A stretch of 64,000 bases of DNA from Leptasterias polaris (Eukaryota > Echinodermata > Asteroidea > Forcipulatida > Asteriidae): positions 7,352,001-7,416,000 of the forward strand of contig JAZGTN010000022.1 in assembly GCA_037783415.1 (NCBI GenBank), given 5' to 3'. Below are positions 24,804 to 35,401 of this stretch, piece by piece (the stretch's first letter is position 1; every line of letters begins with the position of its first letter). The notes beneath the pieces are model-generated. The model had not been told where the DNA came from and did no database searches. It worked only from the letters and a program-made list of their open reading frames with translations. A program made the position numbers and the translations under genes.

Positions 24804-25021
24804 AGGTATATTCTATATTAAGAATACATAATTACAACTTTTCAACCCACTGTTTTAATTACTTACTTTAACATTATTTTTTTATTTATTTTTTTTTTTT
24901 TCCCCGGAGGAAATTATTTATTCAAGCTTAAAACAACTCATCACTTTACAAACCTGCTGAAAAGCCATGGCAATAAAACAAATGCAAAATTGACCGAAAT
25001 GACAATTTGTAAAATACAGAG

Positions 25022-28000
25022 TTAACCTTGACACAATAATTTAAAGGAGTCCCATTTTTTTTCGAACTTCACAGTAGAATCATTAATAATAGAGATGTAC
25101 TTTTCCAAAGTATAATAGCGTTTTAAGTCCATTTTCAATAGTGCAAGGGATGGTCTGTTGTCGTTCATCTTCATTTTATAAATGTGGAAACGACACAAAA
25201 CAAGGATCAGATTAAGAGCACTCCACGATTTCTTAGTTATACCAAAAAGGATAGCCTCATTGTCTAAACGTATGTCTAGATTAAGAGTATTCCTTATCCA
25301 AACCCCCAATTGGGTCCAAAACATAGTTGAAAATTTACATCCACAAAATAAATGAACAAGCGTCTCACTCTCTAACTGACAGAATGTACAAAGATCGTTG
25401 TCCTTTTTACCTATTTTAGCTAAGAATGAATTAACGCCAAGAATTCTGTGAACTAATCTATATTGAAACCATCGTAGTCTAGTGTCGTTTGTAACGCCAA
25501 ATGGAATATTACAAAGTACCATCCACTTGGAATTAGTAAGTTTAACACTCAATTTTGTTTCCCACTTAGCGGTAAAATTATACACTACTTTTTTAGCAGA
25601 TGTAAGGCAGTTATAAATGCGGTTAGAGCCTTTTTTGTCCTTCAAAAGCAGTCTAAAGTTGAATGGAATGAAAGGGAAGCAAATACTCGCCCTACCAGTG
25701 CCCATCATCGCTGTACCAAACGACCCTTTTATGGCATTAATTATACCTCCATATTCAAGGAAATTAGTCTTTACACCAAATTTAGCCTTAAAATCAACCA
25801 TGGTAAGAAAGTCTCCCCTTTCATCTAGAAGATCACCCACATAAAAAACACTCTTATTTATCCAATGTTTGTAATGAACACAGTTATGATTAACTCTAAT
25901 TTTACGGTTGTACCATATCACACTTGTTAAGGAGTCAATCTGGTTAACCGGCTGATGACATTGTACAAAATTACCCCAGGCAGTAAGAACATCTAACCAA
26001 AAACTGTTAGGGTGAACAGCCCTCTGTAATAATCGAGCGATGCTTGGATGGCCGCCTTCCAGAAAAAGTGCATTCTGGAGATTGGATATTTTTAAAAACA
26101 GGGAAGTCCAACCAGAAGTCTCGGTTGTAAGCAACCTGCGAATCCATGTACACTTGAGGGCACTAAAATAAGAACGGAGATCCACCATTTTAACCCCACC
26201 TTGGCTGTAATCTTGAATCATTTGATTCCTAGTAACTCTGTCAACCCCTTTCCAAATAAACTTATACAACATAGAATCCAGATTCTTAATAAATAATTTT
26301 GAAGGATCAGGGAGTGTTAGGATTAAAAAGGTAAGCTTAGACAAAAGGAGAGATTTTACAACTGTAACTCTACCCAACACCGTAAGGTTACGTTTAGACC
26401 ATTGCCCAATTAAACTGTCAATAGAAGTTAAAACCCTGTTATAATTAATATCCACCATACTTTCCAGGTTAGTAGAAAAATCAATGCCGAGAGCTCTAAA
26501 ACTTTCATGGGGATTGACCCAGTTAACATTAATATCCGAGCAAACATCTTTCTTTTTTCGGCCCTTGTTGGCGCCGATCCACACTGCATTAGTTTTACCA
26601 ATGTTAACTTTAAGGCCCGACATACGAGCAAAATCCTCCAATAGCTTAAAGGCTCTGCTAAGAGAATTTTCTGAACCATCTAAAATAAACACGGTGTCGT
26701 CTGCATATTGAGAAAGCCTGTATTCGGAACCCTCAACTATAACTCCTTTCAGAATGTTGTCCTTACGAACCATTTTACCCAGAATTTCGGCGCATAATAG
26801 GAACAAATAAGGGCTTAAGCCGTCGCCTTGCCGGCAACCGCGCTCAATTTGAAAAGATTCGGACAAAAAACCGTTTACCAGCACAGAGGCTTTTGCACCG
26901 TTGTACAGCACTTGAAACCACTTCTGTATTGAAGGACCAAAATTAAACAGCTCAAGAATCTGAAGAATAAAGTCGTGGGAGACCGAATCAAAGGCTTTTT
27001 CAAAATCAACTAACAGAAACATACCAGGAATTTTGTTGTTATCTGTGTAGTTAAGCAAATCGTACATTAAACGAATGTTTTCCCCTATATAACGACCTTG
27101 TAAAAAGCCTTTTTGTTGTTCATGTATAATAGAAGGAAGGCATGTTTTGATTCTCTCTGCTATACAAGAAGAGGCCAATTTATAAGTAATATTCAATAAA
27201 GAAATGGGTCTCCAGTTCTTCAAAAATTGACGGGGTTTATCCCCTTTTGGTAGCAGGGTGATAATCCCATATTGCTGGGTAACTGAAAATTTTCCTGTTT
27301 CGTAGCCAAAGTTCAGAGACCGCAATAAAAACCAAGACAAATCTGAGAAAAAGAATTTAAAAAATTCAAAACTGAAACCATCCGACCCCGGAGACTTTCC
27401 ATTTTTGCTCCTTTTCAGGGCGTTTAAAACCTCCTGGTGTGACAACGGACCCTCAATACGTTCCCGTGTCAAATTGGAAAGAACTGGAGAGTCTGAATTA
27501 CTGAAAAATTGTTGCAGGTTAGCCCTTTCGAGCGAGTCAGAGGACGAGTACAGTTTTTTATAAAAAAGCCTTGCTTCATTAAGGATACTACGAGAGCTCT
27601 TCAGCTCAGTATTATTCTCTGTAACAACACAATTTATGCTCCTATTCACACAATTACGCTTCTCCATATTAAGGAAGTACCTGGATGGCTTTTCCCCGTG
27701 TTCCATCCACCTGGTTCTTGACCGTATCAAAACGCCATCCATTTTTTTCTTACGAAAATTCACGAGGTCAGCCTGCTTAGATTTTAACGTATCATTTGAT
27801 GCAACATCCCCCTCGGCAACCTTCTCAAACAGAAGTATAATCTCTTTTTCAAGGTTTGATTCAACCTTACGTGAATTTTTGTTTTTCCAGGCGGCATAAG
27901 AAATAGTCTTAGTTCTAATCTCCATCAATAACATTTCAAAAAATAATTGATCATTTATAGTAAAATTAATATCCTTAGGATGAATGTCACCCAGATTAGA

Positions 28001-28879
28001 GTGTTGATAGGGAGAGGCGGCATACATAAGGACAATCTCTCTAATGGTGGTTTTAACCTGGTCAACATAAGTTGCGTCCATAAGAAGAGAGTTATTAAAT
28101 TTCCAATAACCTACTCCTCTGTCTACTTGATTGAAATCAAGTTGTAAATCAACCATTGAATGATCAGTGCGATAGCCTGGTTTAATATCACAGGAAGCTA
28201 GTTTCGTGTTCAACTCTGAAGAAATTAAAAAGAAATCTAGCCTGGACTGTTTTAATGGAGAGTTTTGCCTCCAAGTGTATTTCTTTGACTCTGGATTTTG
28301 AATGCGCCAGGGATCAATGAGATTTAAATGGTTGCACAAATCCAACACTCTCTGTCTAGCCAATGGGTTGTTAATATTAACATAATTATAACAATCTATT
28401 CTGTCATTCAATACCAAATTCCAATCTCCACATATAATTGTATGGGGATTATCGTAATCAGTAATGATATTGTTAATAGTTTCATAGAAGTTACGATCAT
28501 CTTTATTAGGACCATATAAATTAATTAAAGTAATATTACAACCATAAATATCTAAACTGAGCGCCAAAAAATTACCATTCGGGTCAGTCTTACTTGAAAG
28601 AGCTTTGAATTCAAAAGTATTGTTAAAAAGAATTGCCACACCTCTCGAATTACTTTTGAAAGAGCTAAAATAACAGTCAAATCCCCATTCGGCTCTAATC
28701 ATCTTCTCCATCGAGTCTGTGCAATGGACGTCTTGCAAACAGTAAATGGAGTAGCGCTTTGTTCTTAAAAAATGTAAGACGTCCCTCCTTTTTTTGTAAT
28801 CTGCTAAGCCGCGACAATTCATGGAGACTATGGACACATTTTGAGGCGGGGAGCCTTTAGAACATTGCGGGCTCTGCAT
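25022..28879 (-). CDS. LINE ORF2: endonuclease-reverse transcriptase
   Basis: A 1285-residue protein. Residues about 14-245 form an APE-type endonuclease: SMNCRG, CLQDVH at 47-52 (Asp where the family often has Glu), CGDWN, RLDFFLIS and TDHS. Residues about 480-800 form the reverse transcriptase: WRPISLLNITYK, LLVDFEKAFDSVSHDF, RGCRQGDGLSPYLF and the catalytic YADD at 725-728. A C-terminal Cys/His cluster CTFCQLESETLVHLFCGC is typical of the L1/Tx1 group. The ATG overlaps the stop of a short upstream frame (TAATG). It is intact with no internal stop, so potentially active. Confidence 0.95.
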   Translation of the reverse strand: MQSPQCSKGSPPQNVSIVSMNCRGLADYKKRRDVLHFLRTKRYSIYCLQDVHCTDSMEKMIRAEWGFDCYFSSFKSNSRGVAILFNNTFEFKALSSKTDPNGNFLALSLDIYGCNITLINLYGPNKDDRNFYETINNIITDYDNPHTIICGDWNLVLNDRIDCYNYVNINNPLARQRVLDLCNHLNLIDPWRIQNPESKKYTWRQNSPLKQSRLDFFLISSELNTKLASCDIKPGYRTDHSMVDLQLDFNQVDRGVGYWKFNNSLLMDATYVDQVKTTIREIVLMYAASPYQHSNLGDIHPKDINFTINDQLFFEMLLMEIRTKTISYAAWKNKNSRKVESNLEKEIILLFEKVAEGDVASNDTLKSKQADLVNFRKKKMDGVLIRSRTRWMEHGEKPSRYFLNMEKRNCVNRSINCVVTENNTELKSSRSILNEARLFYKKLYSSSDSLERANLQQFFSNSDSPVLSNLTRERIEGPLSHQEVLNALKRSKNGKSPGSDGFSFEFFKFFFSDLSWFLLRSLNFGYETGKFSVTQQYGIITLLPKGDKPRQFLKNWRPISLLNITYKLASSCIAERIKTCLPSIIHEQQKGFLQGRYIGENIRLMYDLLNYTDNNKIPGMFLLVDFEKAFDSVSHDFILQILELFNFGPSIQKWFQVLYNGAKASVLVNGFLSESFQIERGCRQGDGLSPYLFLLCAEILGKMVRKDNILKGVIVEGSEYRLSQYADDTVFILDGSENSLSRAFKLLEDFARMSGLKVNIGKTNAVWIGANKGRKKKDVCSDINVNWVNPHESFRALGIDFSTNLESMVDINYNRVLTSIDSLIGQWSKRNLTVLGRVTVVKSLLLSKLTFLILTLPDPSKLFIKNLDSMLYKFIWKGVDRVTRNQMIQDYSQGGVKMVDLRSYFSALKCTWIRRLLTTETSGWTSLFLKISNLQNALFLEGGHPSIARLLQRAVHPNSFWLDVLTAWGNFVQCHQPVNQIDSLTSVIWYNRKIRVNHNCVHYKHWINKSVFYVGDLLDERGDFLTMVDFKAKFGVKTNFLEYGGIINAIKGSFGTAMMGTGRASICFPFIPFNFRLLLKDKKGSNRIYNCLTSAKKVVYNFTAKWETKLSVKLTNSKWMVLCNIPFGVTNDTRLRWFQYRLVHRILGVNSFLAKIGKKDNDLCTFCQLESETLVHLFCGCKFSTMFWTQLGVWIRNTLNLDIRLDNEAILFGITKKSWSALNLILVLCRFHIYKMKMNDNRPSLALLKMDLKRYYTLEKYISIINDSTVKFEKKWDSFKLLCQG

Positions 28880-29548
28880 TACGACTCATATTGATATGCA
28901 AAACATGAACCTGATTGGCATCTCGATTTGTTGGTCCAAACAAAAAGCAGAGCATTTTTTGTAAGAACAAGGAACACTTCTTCTAGAAAATCTAAAGCAA
29001 TCATGTAGAAAAAGAAAAAAAAAGAGAAAGAATGTCGTGGTAACAAAGGGAACACTTTAAGCCATGGGATATGTACCTCCTGTACAAGAAATAAAGAACA
29101 AAAATGAGTTGATCTAACTATATACAATGTTACAAACCTCCGTTTTTTTTGTTTTTGCCGCGATAAACCCCCCCAAAACCCAAGCCAACCTCCAATACTG
29201 GGGAGGGAGAAAAAATAAATAATAAACAAATCTCCCCAAAAAGACACCAAAAACAAACTCCCGCCAAAAAACCCAAAACCTAAATACTCGTAATGCAAAA
29301 AAGACACCACTCGGATTGTGTTCGGCCGGAGCTCCACTTGCAAAGTACCAAATTAAAAGTAATTTCTAACAAAAATGAAGTAAATGCAATCACAACTGTC
29401 CTCAATACTAAATTAATCTAATTAAGCTCAGAAATAAACCACAGTTAATACCAGTAAGGGTAGATACTAGAATTTAGCTGGTACATAAAAAAAGAGGTAA
29501 TAAGACTTCTGCTTTCGAAGGAAAAGTAAAGTCAGGAACTACAGATAA
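28880..29548 (-). other. LINE spacer between ORF1 and ORF2
   Basis: A 154-codon open frame (28879-29343) ends in TAA overlapping the ORF2 ATG, but its composition (runs of Phe/Leu/Ser) looks non-coding. The region may help internal initiation of ORF2; that is inference. Confidence 0.4.
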
Positions 29549-30292
29549 TTACCGTTGAAAAACAAAAAGTCCACCGTCTCTGCGTCTCCATTTCCCAGCG
29601 AAGAACCTTAGCTTGGTCCCTTGGTCGTATAGTGTTTTCACCTCGGCCTTCCACTTGAACCTTTCCTTGCGATCAGCAGCCGTGAGGTCATCCAGAATGT
29701 ACATAGGTGAACCTTCAAAGGCGGTGCGGTGATATTTCATCACCTTTACCTTGCTCTGGTAGGATAACATCTTGACGAGCACATGGGCTGGTTTTCCGTT
29801 CATTCCTCTGCCGTCTCGGTGGGCTCGTTCTATCAGAGGCTCAGCTTCAAAATTAAACTTTTCCATCAGGATGTTTCTGACTACCTCCATACATTTCTCA
29901 TCTGCAGATTCTTCCAATCCTAGTAATCTAAAGTTATTACGCCTGGAAAAGCGTTCTTGCTTGTTAATATCAGCCTGCTGTTGTGCTAGCTGAGTCTGGA
30001 CAGCGGAGAGATCTGATTTCAGCAGATCTACAGTTTCCTCTAAAGCATCTTTGGCTTGCTCAAGTTCCGCTATTCGCCCGCTGTTGAATTCAATCGAGGC
30101 CCCGAGTTGTTCCTCTAGCTGCCGTTGCCCCTTTACTAGCTGTTTAAGTGTAGCTCTTACGAACGATTCAAAATCTTCGCTTATGCCGTCTGTTTTTCCA
30201 ATGGGGGGTTCGGGGTTCGGGGCTTCATCGTCCGAGGCTGCAGGGCGGGAGGCCCTACCGGCCTGGGTGCCTCCTCGTCGCTTGGGGCCCAT
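29549..30292 (-). CDS. LINE ORF1: coiled-coil RNA-binding protein
   Basis: A 247-residue protein starting at MGPKRRGGTQ; an in-frame ATG 63 bp further upstream is possible but less likely. A basic/Pro-rich head (1-35) is followed by a long heptad-rich coiled coil (about 40-112), then an RRM-like block starting SRRNNFRLLGLEES and a basic C-terminal domain (FKWKAEVKTLYDQGTKLRFF). This is the layout of L1-type ORF1p, an RNA chaperone that trimerises and coats LINE RNA. It lies 669 bp upstream of ORF2 on the same strand. Confidence 0.9.
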   Translation of the reverse strand: MGPKRRGGTQAGRASRPAASDDEAPNPEPPIGKTDGISEDFESFVRATLKQLVKGQRQLEEQLGASIEFNSGRIAELEQAKDALEETVDLLKSDLSAVQTQLAQQQADINKQERFSRRNNFRLLGLEESADEKCMEVVRNILMEKFNFEAEPLIERAHRDGRGMNGKPAHVLVKMLSYQSKVKVMKYHRTAFEGSPMYILDDLTAADRKERFKWKAEVKTLYDQGTKLRFFAGKWRRRDGGLFVFQR

Positions 30293-32588
30293 TGCGTATA
30301 GAATACAAGATTTGTATGTACTCAGTGAAGCAAGTGGAGCTCCCCGGGAAAACACGTCCTTCTCTCACGGGGTCATTTGTTGCAATCCTTACTTTAACAT
30401 TCATTATGTGCGGAGCCACAATCCTTGATATCCATTATGAACAACTAAAAGTAACTAATCAATATAGTATTTCAAATCTCATTCAGTATAAATCAAATAT
30501 GCTCTTTTTGTTGGCAAGAAGACCTGCGGAAAATTGTCTCTAAATAAATTATTCAAATGTTGTTCATGATAAAACATAAAGGGTTGTGGCTGAGCTAGCC
30601 CTATACAGGACTCTTTCTCTGTGCTGTAGTACGAAAGTGAAAGGCCGCCAAGGCTGAGCATTATTTACTACATTTTCACATTGTAAGTGATTACACCATC
30701 AAAACAATACACGAGTATTACATGTGATTTAAGCAATAAATTTACCGTATGAGAATAAAATCACGTCACTGTAAAACCATTGGAATGTATAATTTACTAA
30801 ACACTCCCAAGTCAGGATTGACAGGGACCGACCTATAATAGCTGACCCGAAAACTGGTTCAAAAAGAAAAGGATTTTGACTCGGAATCTGCGTCAATTTG
30901 ACAGATATTTGGATAATTTTGACCCAGAATTCGGGTCATATTGACCCAGGAATGGGTCAGGCCCAACAGGACACAGAATTCGAGTCATTTCTAAACGGGG
31001 AGTTCATAGAATGTAGGAATACATTTTTTTCTTTTATCGGTTTGCAATTCATGAACTTTCCTTGCCTGCACATCTGAAACCGTGGGGTGTTGTTTTTCCA
31101 TTTAAAATGCAAATGTTTAAAAAACATTAACCTATTTCGAATGATAAACAAAATTATTACAAAAATACCAACACAAGATCACAGAATAATTATTTTTTTT
31201 TTTCAAATCGTAAAAGTGCCTATAGGCTAAATTTATAAATTATAGTATTGGTAACAATATGTTTACAGGTATTATACAGGAGTGGTAGATTGAGGAGCTG
31301 AAAAAATAGTCGCAGTGTTCATGTTTTGTGTGATCAACCATACACATGGAATAACAAACCTGTGAACAGTTAGGCTTTAATCCGTTGACTGATCTTGAGT
31401 CAGGAGAAAATAGTGAAAACACAATGCTTTCAGACTAAAGTTTAACAGGGCTTTTTGTTGTCCTTACAAATTCTGTGTAATAGCCTATTTAATTACTGTG
31501 CATTTCTAAAATCTAAATCACACCGTATTATTACCTAACACCACGGGCCAAATTTCATAGAGTTGACAACGATCCATACTAAGGATACTTAAAACTAGTG
31601 GGAAATCTTAACTAAACACATAGACCTACATGTATATTGTTATCATATATGGCATCTGAGCCAGTAGCCTGTTTATGAAAGCAAGATTTATCTGCGCTTA
31701 GCAGATTGTCCATGGCAGCTCGGCCTCACATCGACCCCACATCACAAAACTGCAAAATATAGACGTGTCTAATCTTCATAGGCTACTACAAAACAAAAAC
31801 AATTCAAAAGCCTGATCATTTAAACACAGTTACGTCGACACAAATCAAAACCATGAAGGCCAAAAGTCAAACAAAAGTCTGACGTCATAAAAAATGTATA
31901 CAATTTTAACAAACTGCTGTGCCGCAAATTTTCCAGCAGTGTTGTATTTTGTCATTGCATGTTCCTCCTCTTTTAATGACTGTTGTTTTACCGTCAGAAA
32001 TGTTAGTCTGGCTCCGCGCCAACATTTTCGTTACGACTTTGTAGTCACGAGATGGGAATCGTACCGTTTCAACAACAAAAAATCACCTAAAAAAAAGACC
32101 CCCCCCCAAAAAAAAAAATTAATAATAAATAAATAAATAATAATAAAATAAATAAATAGTTGTCGCGTAATTTTTTTTATCACCGCGTAGGGTCGGGGCG
32201 GGGATGATGATGACTTTTTCCAGCCCCCTTTAATGTCGTGATATTCGGACGAAGTGAACCAAGTAATATTATTTCAAACTAATTTATAAATCAATTACCA
32301 AATGGTTATTTATAAAGAAACAAAGAAAATTACTCTACCTAATCACTTACCCATGGCTGGGCACATCAACTTTTCCACATTGTAACTAGTGACATCATCA
32401 AATCAATAAGTGTAAAATTATAATTATGTGATTTCTGCAATAAATTTATATGAAAAACCAAACCACTTCACATTGATATAATTATTAGAACAAATTAATG
32501 CATCACGAGACCCGATTTAATGAGAAATGTTACGTACATTAAACGCATAATGAGCGCATTTTTATACAGTCAAGCATACAAAAACATA

Positions 32589-32783
32589 CACTGAAAAAAC
32601 TTGGGTGTTAAAATTAACACTGTGGATAGATACCAAAAAAGAATCAAAATTCAGACCATTATGTGTGTTAATATAACACTAATTTCTGCCATCACCCTAT
32701 GATGTTAATTTGTTGATTCTCTCTTCGGCATCTATTATGTGAAAACACCAATGTGTCAATTTTAACACCCAGTTTTTGCAGTG
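32589..32783. mobile_element. TA-flanked MITE
   Basis: Ends CACTGAAAAAACTTGGGTGT and ACACCCAGTTTTTGCAGTG, flanked by TA, with interior GTTAAAATTAACAC. Its duplicate in copy 2 is at 61844-62038, so it predates the duplication. Confidence 0.8.
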
Positions 32784-33864
32784 TACTTTATAAAGCACAT
32801 CACTACTGATACAGATTATAACTTCAATCTAAACAACAACAACAGGAAAAATTGATTTCCATCTTGCACAATCCCTTTTTGCAGCAGAGAAAATGCAATT
32901 TCACTTTGCTCAATTATAATGACTAAGACGCATCTGGTTGCCAATGGAAACTAGACTCAAGAGCTTCGGTCTTAATCAGCGCAATGCGGCAAATAACAAT
33001 ATTGGAGGATGATCCATTTTTTGCTGTGGGGGTGTCATCTACTCTGGTCATTGGCTATTAGTATAAACTGTCTACAATTACCTCATTTGGTGAATTGTTT
33101 TCTACAAGAAACCAACGAAAACGAACGAGGTGAAACCTAATATTTCTGAAATCAATATCACGCAGAAAATTCTGAACACTACAACACAATGATTTAGTAA
33201 ATCAACTAATATGCAACACTCATTATTATTAGTAGTATGATACTTGTGGTAACAGCTAAAACCAACACAATGGTCTATACGTTTTCTTCACATACCCTAT
33301 GCGCAAAGAGATATATAGTGGCGCGAAGAAACTGGTTTTAAATGGACAGACCGGCTTCGTTGGGCTATTTGGGCAACAAAATAGACTAAAACATGACTCA
33401 AAGGTCTTCCAGGAATGGAGAAGAACGGTTCCTAAAGAACTCCTCAAATTTTGCCGTTTTCGAGCATTATTTTGTCAACAAACGAAGGTCACGTGGGTTA
33501 TCCGAACCACATTTTTGGTTCGGATAACCCTCGTTTATCTTCGGAGTTAGTTTTACTTCCAGCCGTATACAAATTATTTACTGCACCAAATTCAGCTTTG
33601 TTTTTTTCACAATTATTCTTGCGTATTTGACCAAAAAACTACGGATTCAAATTATGGAAACAAGTTGTAAATAAAAAATTAAAAAATCGAATGTAATATT
33701 TTATTTCAGAGAGTCAGCAGAGCAACGGAAGCTTGTTTTACAGTGAACAGCGCGGGGGCTATAGTGACACGTAAAACAGGGGCAATCGTGTAGTTTGCGG
33801 GCTCGGTGGGGCTAACGCGCGGTGGAAACCCCCGAGCCAAGAAATGGCTGTACCTGGGAGCTCA

Positions 33865-35400
33865 TGAACATGTGAGAGGGGTAGGGAGCCAGACCACCAA
33901 GTGCATTGTCATTGCGGGTTTGTCAGTCGGTACACCTCGCTGATCGAACCCGCTGTTTCGCAACGTTTTAATGCTCTGTGATACGTTCCTTCCCCCGATT
34001 TGTACAGAATATTTTGGTAATAATACGACATAGAGTGTCATTACATTTGAATACCACTTTTGTTAATTTGACGGGTGCAATTAGTTGGGTTTTTTTATGT
34101 GAAAAAAGCGTAAACGCTGACCTTTGACCGCTTTTGTTTTTTCCCGATAGTTTCTCGTTAATTACGTGACATTTGTTTTATTTAAATAATATAAAAAACA
34201 TCTTTAAATAATAATTGTCTATGAAACTACAACACTAAATTACGTAAACAGTTAACTGGTGTGTTCCTTTAACAATGTTTCTGGTTTTGACAACCAAGGA
34301 CGACTCAAGCAGCAAACTTAATTACCGTATGATTTTTTTTTAGATATCGAGTTAATGCTTGCAATAATGGGTGATACAATACAGGGTACATACATTACTG
34401 ATTTTTAGGCATTTAAACTGCATGACGATACATTCTTTGAACTTTGAGCTTTGAACTTTTGGGGGTGCCTGTTTTGAACCAGAAGACCCTCATAACCTCA
34501 ACTAAAAGTTCTGGGTTATACCTATCCTAATAGTAATACACGGAACCTAGCGTAGCGTTCAAATCTGTATGACTGGGGGGGGGGGGGGGGGGGCAAATGA
34601 TAATAATAATAATAAATTGAAAAATAAGATAGAAAATAAACTAAACAAATAACAAACCGTTCGTGACACAAACGTCAAGATCAGCAAGGCCAGGATTTGA
34701 TAAAAAACAAAATTGTAAACCCCATTTGAAAACGTGGATTGGTAGTCACCTTTTAAGTCCAGATTGAGGACAGGTATTAACAGATAAGTTTATTCCGCTT
34801 TTTATTGGTGAGGCTGACTTTCAATCTTTTAAACGTTTAGTTACAGTGAGAGTTCAACTGGAGTAAACTGAACGTCTGACCAAAACGTTCAATTGCGGAA
34901 GTTCAACAAATTTTCAATTTTCAACTGTAGACTTTTCAATGTAAACCTTATTTTGTTATATATATTTTTCTTTAAATACACAACTTTCCATTATTTAAGC
35001 TTTTGAAAAACCCTTTTTCGCTTGAGTTTTAAAAGGTTGATTGCATTTTTTTGATTTTTTGATTAAAAGAAGTTGTTTTTGTTTGTTTCTGGTTATTTGA
35101 CCTTTATTTCTCTTTTCAATATAGAATAACATTATTTACAGGATCCAGGTTCTCCTCAAGTAATTGTCACACTATTAACGGATATGATTTACCAAAAATA
35201 CTTTACAAACAAGAATTGCCAATAGGTTTCATAGGCGTGCCATTTTTACCATGAATAATTCCTAATTCTAAAATAAGATTTCAGTTGGGCAGAGGCATCC
35301 ATACACAGAAGCGATATCAAAATCTGAAAGCGCTCAAGGATTCAAACCAAAGCAGTTGCGATTTTGTTGCTATCCAAGACACTACAACGAAGTCTAATAT
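33865..35400. other. Intergenic, no gene seen
   Basis: Unique sequence after the end of homology with copy 2. It holds a 19-base G run (34575-34593) and A/T-rich stretches; no ORF of note. Confidence 0.5.
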
Positions 35401-35401
35401 T

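Larger units (their letters stand above)
24876..30387 (-). mobile_element. Near-full-length L1/Tx1-type LINE with 14-bp target duplication
   Basis: The 5.5-kb element on the minus strand has a 5' UTR of about 95 bp, ORF1 (29549-30292), a 669-bp spacer, ORF2 (25022-28879), a 3' UTR of about 120 bp and an A-rich tail (T-rich on plus at 24876-24902). CTTACTTTAACATT flanks it at 24862-24875 and 30388-30401. The unoccupied site is intact in copy 2 near 59656-59669. Both ORFs are open, so the insertion is recent. Autonomous LINEs copy themselves by nicking target DNA and reverse-transcribing their RNA in place. Confidence 0.95.
22271..33864 (+). repeat. Segmental duplication, copy 1
   Basis: Collinear with 57001-63120 in the same orientation, with near-identical stretches (for example 30402-33860 against 59669-63116, where differences are sparse). 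Differences that stand out are a truncated LINE at about 23818-24458 and the L1/Tx1 LINE at 24876-30387, both present only in copy 1, and about 670 bp at 57230-57900 present only in copy 2. I find no intact gene in the shared part; small open frames recur in both copies but look non-coding. Confidence 0.93.

Noticed and set aside
28879..29343. 154-codon frame upstream of LINE ORF2 as a third LINE protein
   Set aside because: Runs of Phe/Leu/Ser from T-rich sequence and no conserved motif; ORF1 is already identified at 29549-30292.
30479..33550. Small open frames conserved at protein level in 59748-62805
   Set aside because: Conservation reflects the recent segmental duplication, not selection; frameshifts between copies (e.g. 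31894 vs 61166) are tolerated and no domain is recognisable.
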